Part shown: one piece after another, positions 9,424 to 14,754 of the stretch
Layout: each line of letters starts with the position of its first letter
How positions within the stretch are numbered: the stretch's first letter is position 1
Assembly: GCA_020052115.1 (NCBI GenBank)
Contig: JAGVPR010000079.1
Location: 1 to 14,754, forward strand
Reading direction: 5' to 3'
From: Candidatus Eiseniibacteriota bacterium
Lineage (GTDB): Bacteria; Eisenbacteria; RBG-16-71-46; JAGVPR01
DNA: 14,754 bases
The notes under the pieces: model-generated
Told to the model about the DNA's origin: nothing
Database searches by the model: none
What the model saw: only the letters and a program-made list of their open reading frames with translations
Made by a program: the position numbers and the translations under genes

Positions 9424-9840
9424 TCAGGCGCCCTCGGTGCGGAGCGAGATCTTCGTAGCGTGCGCCTTCTGAAGCTCGTCCAGCACGTCCACCAGATGAC
9501 GATAGCGCGCCTGGGCCTCCGTCGCCACCAACACGACGAGGCCGGGATCCTCCTCCAGCCGCTGTCGCAAGCGCAGCCCAAGCTCCGCCAGCGTGATCGT
9601 CGCTCCGTCCATCGTGATCCGGCCGCCGCCGAGCGCGCGAACCTCCACCACCCCTTGCGCCGGCACGACGCTCGCACCCGGCCTCGGCAACACCAATGGA
9701 ATGCCCTGCTCGACCTGCGAGATCGTCGCCACCATCAGGAAGATCAGAAGAAGGAAGCCCACATCCAGTAACGAAGCCCCCGGGATCTCGGTCGGCTCGG
9801 GTGCCCGGACGAAGCGGTTCGGCCGCCGCGGGCGCGCCAC
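9424..9840 (-). CDS. ExbD/TolR-family biopolymer transport protein (first copy)
   Basis: Second component of an ExbB-ExbD-type proton motor, 138 residues. A basic cytoplasmic tail (MARPRRPNRFVRAP) precedes a TM helix SLLDVGFLLLIFLMVATIS (about 23-41) with the conserved Asp at D26. The periplasmic part has the ExbD pattern GVVEVRALGGGRITMDGATI, RLEEDPGLVVLVATEAQARY and VLDELQKAHATKISL. Translation starts at GTG 9840, which shares one base with the exbB stop (TAGTG), so tight coupling to exbB is likely. The 3' end is 2 nt from the next exbD start. ExbD, TolR and MotB-type partners all couple proton flow to work in the envelope; the partner that receives the force is not visible here. Confidence 0.92.
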   Translation of the reverse strand: MARPRRPNRFVRAPEPTEIPGASLLDVGFLLLIFLMVATISQVEQGIPLVLPRPGASVVPAQGVVEVRALGGGRITMDGATITLAELGLRLRQRLEEDPGLVVLVATEAQARYRHLVDVLDELQKAHATKISLRTEGA

Positions 9841-10658
9841 TAGGCCGGCAGGCCCCGGCTCGACCGGCGCTCGGTGAGGGCGTCAACGAGCTCCACGGAG
9901 GCCTCCTCCATCTCGAGAACGAAGCGATCGATTCGCGTGAGGAAATAGTGGTAGAAGATCTGCGCCGGGATCGCGATCATGAGCCCTGCCGCCGTCGTGA
10001 TCAGCGCCTCGCGCACGCCCGCCGCGACCAGGAGCGCGGTCACCAGCTCCGCCTGCGCGATCGCGTCGAACGCGTGGATCATGCCGGATACGGTGCCCAG
10101 GAAGCCGAGCAGCGGCGCGATCGTCGAGATCGAGGAGAGCACGATCAGCCCGCGCTGAAGGAAGGACATCTCGAGCACGCCCGCGGTCTGGATCGCCCTC
10201 TCGACGGCCTCCGTGCCCCCGCCCGCCTTGAGCAACCCAGAGTGGAGGATCGCGGCCACCGGGCCGCGCGTCCGCGTACAGATCTCGATCGCCTCCTCGA
10301 CACCCTTCTCGCGCAGCGCCAGGAGGAGCCGGTTCATGAAGCGCCGCGTGTGCGTCCGCGCGCGCTGCATGGTGAAGAGGCGTTCGAGGATCACGGCGAG
10401 CGCGGCAATGGAGCAAGCCAGGAGCGGCCACATGAACACGCCGCCCCGCTGGAACCAGGTCAGAAGTCCGACTTCTTGCGACGGGCGGAGATCCACCGTG
10501 ACGTCCCCCGCCCCGGACGGCGCCGCGGAGGATTCCGTGGACGGCTGCGGGAGCGTGTCCTGCGCGCGCACCGAAACGGAACAGAGCCCGAGAATCACTA
10601 CGAGCGCGAGCAGCGCCACGGCCGCGAGCCGGCTCGGATTCGAAGTCCTTGTGGGCAT
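9840..10658 (-). CDS. MotA/TolQ/ExbB-family proton-channel protein
   Basis: Polytopic inner-membrane component of an ExbB/TolQ proton motor, 272 residues. It begins with a signal-peptide-like segment (LAAVALLALVVILGLCSVSVRA, about 11-32, cleavage likely at RA/Q) and a low-complexity periplasmic stretch (33-60). The canonical three TM helices follow at about 72-92, 168-190 and 208-235. Family motifs are STIAPLLGFLGTVSGMIHAF (178-197) and REALITTAAGLMIAIPAQIFYHYF. The ATG at 10658 is chosen because it starts the signal segment and lies 9 nt after a good -10 box; longer in-frame starts run back into asnS and lack family sequence. No Shine-Dalgarno is evident. It heads the transcription unit and is fused by a 1-nt overlap to exbD1. 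Confidence 0.92.
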   Translation of the reverse strand: MPTRTSNPSRLAAVALLALVVILGLCSVSVRAQDTLPQPSTESSAAPSGAGDVTVDLRPSQEVGLLTWFQRGGVFMWPLLACSIAALAVILERLFTMQRARTHTRRFMNRLLLALREKGVEEAIEICTRTRGPVAAILHSGLLKAGGGTEAVERAIQTAGVLEMSFLQRGLIVLSSISTIAPLLGFLGTVSGMIHAFDAIAQAELVTALLVAAGVREALITTAAGLMIAIPAQIFYHYFLTRIDRFVLEMEEASVELVDALTERRSSRGLPA

Positions 10659-10667
10659 CAGGCGGCG

Positions 10668-10696
10668 AGTGTAAGCCCTCGCAGCGCCCGTTTCAA
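10668..10696 (-). promoter_or_regulatory. Sigma70-type promoter for the motor/exporter operon
   Basis: On the minus strand TTGAAA (10691-10696) and TACACT (10668-10673) are separated by exactly 17 nt, in the 83-nt gap between the asnS stop and exbB. The -35 matches 5 of 6 and the -10 4 of 6 consensus bases. Only 9 nt lie between the -10 and ATG 10658, so the mRNA would have a leader of about 0-3 nt. That agrees with the absence of a Shine-Dalgarno. Confidence 0.6.
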
Positions 10697-10741
10697 CGCC
10701 GCACTGCCTCCGAATCCCGCCGGGGGAACTCGCCGCCGGCT

Positions 10742-12034
10742 TCAGGGCGTGATGCGATTCAGGAGACGCGGGAACGGAATCGTCTCGCGCACGTGCTCGA
10801 TTCCGCACACCCACGCGACCGTTCGCTCCAGGCCCATCCCGAACCCCGAATGCGGCACGCTGCCATATCGCCTCAGGTCCAGGTACCACTCGAACGCGCT
10901 GCGCGGCAGAGCATGTTCCTCGATGCACCGCTCGAGCGTGGCCAGATCGTCCTCCCGCTGACCACCGCCGATGATCTCGCCGTACCCCTCCGGCGCGAGA
11001 AGATCCGCTCCGAGCGCGAGCCTCCCGTCCTGAGAATCACGCTTCATGTAGAACGCCTTCACCGCCGCCGGAAAGCGATGCACGAAGAACGGCCGGTCGA
11101 ACTGCTCCGCGAGCACCGTCTCATCCGGCGCTCCGAAGTCGCCGCCCCACTCGAACGGATGGCCGGCCGCTTTGAGGCGCTCCACCGCATCCGTGTACGA
11201 GATGCGCGGGAAGGGCGGCCGTACGGCCTCGAGTCGCGTCAGGTCGCGCTCGAGGAGCGCCAGGTCTGCCCGGCGCCGCTCCAGGACGCGCTCGACGATG
11301 AAGACCGTGAGTCCTTCGGCGAGTTCCATCGCATCGTCGAGATCGGCGAAGGCCATCTCGGGCTCGACCATCCAGAATTCCGTGAGGTGACGGCGCGTCT
11401 TCGATTTCTCGGCCCGGAATGTGGGCCCGAAGCAATAGACCTTTCCGAAGGCCATTGCGGCAGCCTCGTTGTAGAGCTGGCCGCTCTGGGTGAGATACGC
11501 TTTCTCGCCGAAATAATCGGTCTCGAACAGCGTCGAGGTGCCCTCGCAGGCCGCCGGCGTCAAGATCGGAGAGTCGATGTTCATGAATCCGCGATCGTTG
11601 AAGAAGTCGCGAATCGCGCGGATCACTTCGTGCCGGACGCGCAGGATCGCGTGCTGCCGCGACGAGCGCAGCCACAGGTGCCGATGGTCCATCAGAAACT
11701 CGGTACCGTGCTCCTTCGGGCCGATCGGATACTCCTCCGACGGGCCGATCGGACGCAGCGAATGCACCGTCAGCTCGAATCCCCCGGGGGCCCGGCGATC
11801 TTCACGAACCGCTCCCGTGATCTCGAGCGACGCCTCCTGCGAGAGGGCGGCGGCGGCGGCGAACGCCTCTTCCCCGGCGTCGGCGAGAGAGACGAGAGCC
11901 TGTATCACCCCCGTCCCGTCGCGCACGAGCAGGAACAGGAGCTTTCCACTCGATCTCTTGTTGTAAAGCCAGCCTCGGATCGTCACTTCCCCGCCGACAA
12001 ACTCGGCGACACGCCCGATTTCAGCCACCGGCAT
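10742..12034 (-). CDS. asnS: Asparaginyl-tRNA synthetase
   Basis: Cytoplasmic class IIb synthetase charging tRNA-Asn with asparagine. The 430-residue product begins with an OB-fold anticodon-binding domain (about 6-100, VTIRGWLYNKRSSGKLLFLLVRDG). The catalytic domain has motif 1 (about 149-160, GFMNIDSPILTP), motif 2 (FRAEKSKTRRHLTEFWMVEPE, about 206-226) and motif 3 (GFGMGLERTVAWVCG, 397-411). The motif 2 wording and PEGYGEIIGGGQRE (348-361) separate it from AspRS. It is somewhat shorter than E. coli AsnS (466). The ATG at 12034 has GAGGAGG 6 nt upstream, so an alternative GTG ten codons earlier is rejected. It diverges from the TPR gene. An 83-nt gap containing a promoter separates it from exbB, so co-transcription is possible but not required. 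Confidence 0.97.
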   Translation of the reverse strand: MPVAEIGRVAEFVGGEVTIRGWLYNKRSSGKLLFLLVRDGTGVIQALVSLADAGEEAFAAAAALSQEASLEITGAVREDRRAPGGFELTVHSLRPIGPSEEYPIGPKEHGTEFLMDHRHLWLRSSRQHAILRVRHEVIRAIRDFFNDRGFMNIDSPILTPAACEGTSTLFETDYFGEKAYLTQSGQLYNEAAAMAFGKVYCFGPTFRAEKSKTRRHLTEFWMVEPEMAFADLDDAMELAEGLTVFIVERVLERRRADLALLERDLTRLEAVRPPFPRISYTDAVERLKAAGHPFEWGGDFGAPDETVLAEQFDRPFFVHRFPAAVKAFYMKRDSQDGRLALGADLLAPEGYGEIIGGGQREDDLATLERCIEEHALPRSAFEWYLDLRRYGSVPHSGFGMGLERTVAWVCGIEHVRETIPFPRLLNRITP

Positions 12035-12040
12035 CCCGGT

Positions 12041-12047
12041 CCTCCTC
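12041..12047 (-). promoter_or_regulatory. Shine-Dalgarno deciding the asnS start
   Basis: GAGGAGG on the minus strand lies 6 nt before ATG 12034. This favours MPVAEIGRV as the N-terminus over the upstream GTG at 12064. Confidence 0.75.
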
Positions 12048-12133
12048 TGTCCCACAGAATCCACGAAAGTTCCGTCCCGAGTGGACGATAACCGGATCAG
12101 CGCCCGGACTCCTCAACCCCGCCGGACGCCTCC

Positions 12134-12138
12134 GGAGG
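12134..12138 (+). promoter_or_regulatory. Shine-Dalgarno of the TPR gene, inside a palindrome
   Basis: GGAGG lies 5 nt before ATG 12144 and decides this start over an in-frame codon 21 triplets upstream. It forms the right half of CCTCCGGAGG. An alternative hairpin CCGGA-CGCC-TCCGG directly abuts it, so partial occlusion is conceivable. Confidence 0.7.
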
Positions 12139-12143
12139 ATACG

Positions 12144-13979
12144 ATGCGCAGAGCTTTCCTCGCCGCCTTCATTGTCCTTCTGGCTCCGCCCGCGACGGCC
12201 CAACCAGCCGGGCAGGAGTTCCAGCTTCCGGCCTACGCGGGTTCATTCGGAATCGAGGAGCTGCGGGAATTCAGGCGCGAGCACGGAATCAAGAGTTTCA
12301 TTATACCGGCGCACTACTTCTACTTCAAAGGCATCGAGGCCCGGCGCGCCGGCAAGCGAGCGGAGGCCCAGGAGTTCTTCGAGCGCTCCATGGAGATGGA
12401 CCCGGCCTTTCCGGATCCGCGCTTCTCGCTGGCGCGGCTGCAGATGTTCTCGAATCCGAGCGCAGCGCTCTCGCACCTGGGAACGGCGTTCGACATTCTA
12501 TCGAATGAGTTCCGCTACCAGCACCTCATGGTCGTGAACGGGGTGCTGTACCTGGTCTACGTGCTCCTCATCTCGACGGTTCTGGTGGCCAGCTATCTCC
12601 TGGTGCGCGGGTGGCGCCACCTGGCGCACGTGCCGGAGGAGGCGCTGACGAAACCGCTCGGGCCGCGGATCGCGCCGCTGGCCTCGTGGCTCGTTGTCGG
12701 AGCGCCTCTCGCCGCGGGGGCCGGCATTCTGGCGACACTCGCCTTCTACCTGGGATGGCTCCAGCCGCACCTCTCCAGCGCCGAGCGACGATTCATCGTG
12801 GTGCTTCTGCTCGCGGCGGCGCTCACCGGCACCTTCTACTTCACCTTCCCCAGGCTCATCGCGGCCATGGATCCGGCCGAGCCGGTCTACACCGCGGCGC
12901 TCGCCCAGGACATCGGCTACAGCGACAGGCTCGAACAGCGACTGGCGAGCCTCTCATCGGCGGACCCCGAAAACGGGCTCCTCCATTTCGTCCGCGCGCT
13001 GAATCTCAAGCGAGGCGGGCGGTACGAGGATGCCGACGCCGCATTCGCGCAAGCGGAGCACGCCCTAGGTCCCCGCTCCGAAGGGCTCGTGAACCAGGGA
13101 AACCTCGCTCTCATCGCCAAGGATGACGCGAAGGCCGAGGCGCTCTACCGAAAGGCCCTCGAGCGCGATCCGAGAAGCGTGGAGGCGCACTTCAACCTCT
13201 CGCAGGTCTATACCCGGCGGCTGGATTTCGTGCGGGCCGACGAGGAACTCGCGCAAGCCAACGCATGCGACTTCGAACGGGTCGCCGAGATGGCGCGCTA
13301 CGCGGACGCCGCACCCCACCTGGCCCTCATGGACGCCACGCTCGCGCCTTCGATCTTCTGGAGCGCGGCGCTGGCCGGGCGCGCCGCCACGGCGAGGCCC
13401 CCGGATCTGCTCGCGACGTTTGCTCCTCGCGGTCGTCTGGACCTGCTCCTTCCGGCGGCTTTCATTCTCTGGCTGCTCGGGCTTCTCGTCTCGCGCCGAG
13501 CAAACGCCTTCCTCGGAACGAACGGCTGCGCGAACTGCGGCCGGGTCGTCTGCCGCCGCTGCGTGCGGCGTCTAGAAGGCCACGCCTATTGCCGGCGCTG
13601 CGGGGAGGCGCTCGCGGGACTCCGGTCCCCCGAGTACTCCGCCCTTCTCCTCGACCGGCTGATCGAGCACGAGGGACAGGGAGTTCGCATTCTGACGGGG
13701 ACTGCCGCGGCGATCTTCCCCGGGATGAGCCTGGTCCTCGCGGGACGCCTGCGCGCAGCCTGGGCGCTGACCGTCTGCACGGCTGCGATTCTCGTCTTCG
13801 TGATCCACAGGGGGCTCGTGATCAACGCCTACCCCGTCCTCTTCTACCAGGAGGACTTCTCGACCCGGATCCCGTTCGCCGTCGCCGCCACGCTCCTTCT
13901 CTACGGCGCGTCGTTCTGGAGCTGTCTCTCGGTCCCGGCGGCGCAAGAGCCGGCGGCCACCGAGAGGATGGCCGCATGA
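12144..13979 (+). CDS. TPR-repeat membrane protein with zinc ribbon, function unknown
   Basis: I do not recognise a named family. The 611-residue product starts with a signal peptide (MRRAFLAAFIVLLAPPATAQ, about 1-20). An N-terminal TPR-like segment follows (HYFYFKGIEARRAGKRAEAQEFFERSMEMDPAFPD, about 57-91). Three likely TM helices lie near 131-153, 178-203 and 215-235. A TPR block spans about 275-375 (ALNLKRGGRYEDADAAFAQA; AEALYRKALERDPRSVEAHFNL). A further TM is at about 433-450, and a Cys cluster C462/C465/C470/C473/C483/C486 suggests a zinc ribbon. Two or three more TM segments lie between about 517 and 597. With this order the first TPR would be periplasmic. The start ATG is fixed by GGAGG and the signal peptide. 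A DUF4388 gene follows after 30 nt, suggesting a shared role, perhaps as an envelope scaffold or sensor (inference). Confidence 0.85.
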   Translation: MRRAFLAAFIVLLAPPATAQPAGQEFQLPAYAGSFGIEELREFRREHGIKSFIIPAHYFYFKGIEARRAGKRAEAQEFFERSMEMDPAFPDPRFSLARLQMFSNPSAALSHLGTAFDILSNEFRYQHLMVVNGVLYLVYVLLISTVLVASYLLVRGWRHLAHVPEEALTKPLGPRIAPLASWLVVGAPLAAGAGILATLAFYLGWLQPHLSSAERRFIVVLLLAAALTGTFYFTFPRLIAAMDPAEPVYTAALAQDIGYSDRLEQRLASLSSADPENGLLHFVRALNLKRGGRYEDADAAFAQAEHALGPRSEGLVNQGNLALIAKDDAKAEALYRKALERDPRSVEAHFNLSQVYTRRLDFVRADEELAQANACDFERVAEMARYADAAPHLALMDATLAPSIFWSAALAGRAATARPPDLLATFAPRGRLDLLLPAAFILWLLGLLVSRRANAFLGTNGCANCGRVVCRRCVRRLEGHAYCRRCGEALAGLRSPEYSALLLDRLIEHEGQGVRILTGTAAAIFPGMSLVLAGRLRAAWALTVCTAAILVFVIHRGLVINAYPVLFYQEDFSTRIPFAVAATLLLYGASFWSCLSVPAAQEPAATERMAA

Positions 13980-13998
13980 TCGGCCGCGGCACCGTCCA

Positions 13999-14003
13999 GG
14001 AGG
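13999..14003 (+). promoter_or_regulatory. Shine-Dalgarno deciding the DUF4388 start
   Basis: GGAGG lies 6 nt before GTG 14010, within the 30-nt gap after the TPR gene. It supports the GTG as the start and co-translation from the same mRNA. Confidence 0.7.
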
Positions 14004-14009
14004 GATGAA

Positions 14010-14754
14010 GTGGCGCTCTCGGGCAAGCTGCGCGAGCTAGGACCCCTCGAGCTGCTCCAGATGATCGCGCTCCAGCGCAAGTCGGGGCTGCTTCGGGTCG
14101 TCACCGGCGGGCGCACGCTCCGTCTCGATATCCGGCAGGGGCAGATCGCCGCCGCTCATCCCGCAGAGGGGCGTCTCGTGCGCCTTCTCATCGCGCTCGA
14201 TCTCCTCGAGCCGGCGCAGGGCGACCGCGCCCGGATGATCGTCGAGGGTGGCGGCGACGACCTCGTCGAAGTGCTGATCCGCGCCGAGGGCGTGGACCCC
14301 GAAGCGCTCTACCCCGCGCTCGCCCTGCATGCGCAGTCCGAGGTGGACTTCCTGCTGGCGCAGCCGGACGGGTCGTTCGAACTCGACACCGAGGCGCCAC
14401 CCTCGCGCTCGCCGATCCCTTCGGGCCTCTCCATCGAGCGCGCCATCCATGAGGGCGTGCGGCGTCTCGATGAGGTGGCGAACCTCAGATCAACGCGATT
14501 CACCTCCGACGCATCCGTCGAGCCGGTGCCGGACGCCCCGCCGCCTCTTCCGGGGCCCGCCGCACATCTTCGCGCTCTGCTCGAGACCCCGCGCACGATC
14601 CCGGAATTGCTCACGGAATCCGGGTTCCCTGCATACGAGACGCTTACGACCCTCGAGGAGATGGCAGGGGCCGGGTTCGTGGTCGTCTCACGCGAGGCGC
14701 GCGCGGCTGTCGCCGCGGAGATTCCACGGCTGGACGGCCCCCCGTTCCCTTGGC
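14010..14754 (+). CDS. DUF4388 domain protein, partial at right edge
   Basis: The frame is open from GTG 14010 to the window end, giving 248 codons and no stop, so the 3' part is missing. Residues 1 to about 120 look like a DUF4388 (PatA N-terminal-type) domain. It opens with the characteristic MALSGKLRELGPLELLQMIALQRKSGLLRV, followed by LRLDIRQGQIAAAHPAEG. A Pro-rich linker (about 171-183) leads to a segment LRALLETPRTIPELLTESGFPAYETLTTLEEMAGAGFVVV (about 187-226). That resembles a winged-helix module. No signal peptide or TM helix is seen, so it is probably cytoplasmic. In other bacteria DUF4388 occurs in signalling and motility-associated proteins, often with GTPases or response regulators; its molecular role is poorly known. 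It follows the TPR gene closely and likely shares its transcript. It might extend into further domains beyond the edge. Confidence 0.82.
   Translation, partial: MALSGKLRELGPLELLQMIALQRKSGLLRVVTGGRTLRLDIRQGQIAAAHPAEGRLVRLLIALDLLEPAQGDRARMIVEGGGDDLVEVLIRAEGVDPEALYPALALHAQSEVDFLLAQPDGSFELDTEAPPSRSPIPSGLSIERAIHEGVRRLDEVANLRSTRFTSDASVEPVPDAPPPLPGPAAHLRALLETPRTIPELLTESGFPAYETLTTLEEMAGAGFVVVSREARAAVAAEIPRLDGPPFPW

Larger units (their letters stand above)
12035..12143. promoter_or_regulatory. Divergent intergenic region between asnS and the TPR gene
   Basis: These 109 nt must hold the promoters for the leftward asnS and the rightward TPR gene unless both are read from elsewhere. I could not find a -35/-10 pair of good quality on either strand. 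On the minus strand a TTGAGG/TATCGT pair has 20-nt spacing, too long to trust. A perfect palindrome CCTCCGGAGG (12129-12138) overlaps the ribosome-binding site of the plus-strand gene. Confidence 0.4.

Noticed and set aside
8859..9677. N-terminal extension of the tolC frame by about 273 codons
   Set aside because: The extension overlaps both exbD genes in another frame. The signal peptide and AAAGGAG site at 8858-8869 mark the real start.
6136..10658. TonB, TolA or Pal partner of the ExbBD motor
   Set aside because: No protein with a TonB C-terminal domain, TolA-like helix or OmpA-like domain was found among the genes of the window.
10659..10741. Intrinsic terminator after asnS
   Set aside because: Only a 5-bp GCCGG/CCGGC stem with a long loop and no T-tract is present. 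The interval is better explained by the exbB promoter.
9696..10961. 421-codon plus-strand open frame antisense to exbB and exbD1
   Set aside because: The sequence is Arg/Glu/His-rich without recognisable domains and lies opposite intact motor genes.
10649..12091. 480-codon plus-strand open frame antisense to asnS
   Set aside because: The minus frame has all three class II synthetase motifs; the plus frame has none and is compositionally a shadow.
13976..14008. 10-residue ATGA-overlapping open frame (MIGRGTVQEG) between the TPR and DUF4388 genes
   Set aside because: Too short to support as a gene and without its own clear ribosome-binding site. The GGAGG falls inside it and serves GTG 14010.
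13265..14008. 247-codon plus-strand open frame overlapping the end of the TPR gene
   Set aside because: An Arg/Pro-rich alternative frame with no motifs, while the TPR frame has a coherent TM and zinc-ribbon pattern there.

Overview
The window is GC-rich DNA from a Gram-negative (two-membrane) bacterium. This follows from a TolC-type outer-membrane protein, a periplasmic adaptor and ExbB/ExbD-type motor proteins. GTG starts are frequent, and DUF4388 and TPR/zinc-ribbon proteins are present. That style fits lineages such as Myxococcota/Deltaproteobacteria, Gemmatimonadota or Candidatus Eisenbacteria, but nothing seen fixes the phylum. There is no sign of IS elements, phage genes, CRISPR, tRNA or rRNA, and coding density is very high.

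Layout. From 86 to 12034 all genes lie on the minus strand; in transcription order they are asnS, exbB-like, exbD-like 1, exbD-like 2, tolC-like, macA-like adaptor, macB-type ATPase, permease A, permease B and uvrA. From 12144 the plus strand carries a TPR/membrane/zinc-ribbon protein, then a DUF4388 protein that runs off the right edge. The two blocks diverge from a 109-nt intergenic region (12035-12143). Positions 1-85 hold no gene, only a weak promoter-like element pointing left.

How the genes work together. The eight genes from 10658 to 2934 look like one long transcription unit. Its candidate promoter is TTGAAA-N17-TACACT at 10668-10696. Genes are joined by a 1-nt overlap (exbB/exbD1), 2-nt gaps (exbD1/exbD2 and adaptor/ATPase), a 4-nt ATGA overlap (ATPase/permease A) and a 12-nt gap (permease A/B). 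Two larger gaps flank tolC: a 152-nt hairpin-rich leader before it and a 77-nt spacer after it. The second half encodes a complete tripartite exporter: outer-membrane channel, adaptor, and an ABC pump with a separate ATPase and two different FtsX-type permeases. The first half encodes a proton-driven ExbB/ExbD/ExbD motor with no TonB or TolA in view. Having both in one unit is the most unusual feature here.

Housekeeping genes flank the unit: asnS (asparaginyl-tRNA synthetase) upstream and uvrA (nucleotide-excision repair) downstream. exbB and uvrA lack a good Shine-Dalgarno and have promoter-like -10 boxes only 8-9 nt before the ATG, suggesting leaderless or nearly leaderless mRNAs. Most other genes have clear GGAGG-type sites, which were used to set several starts.
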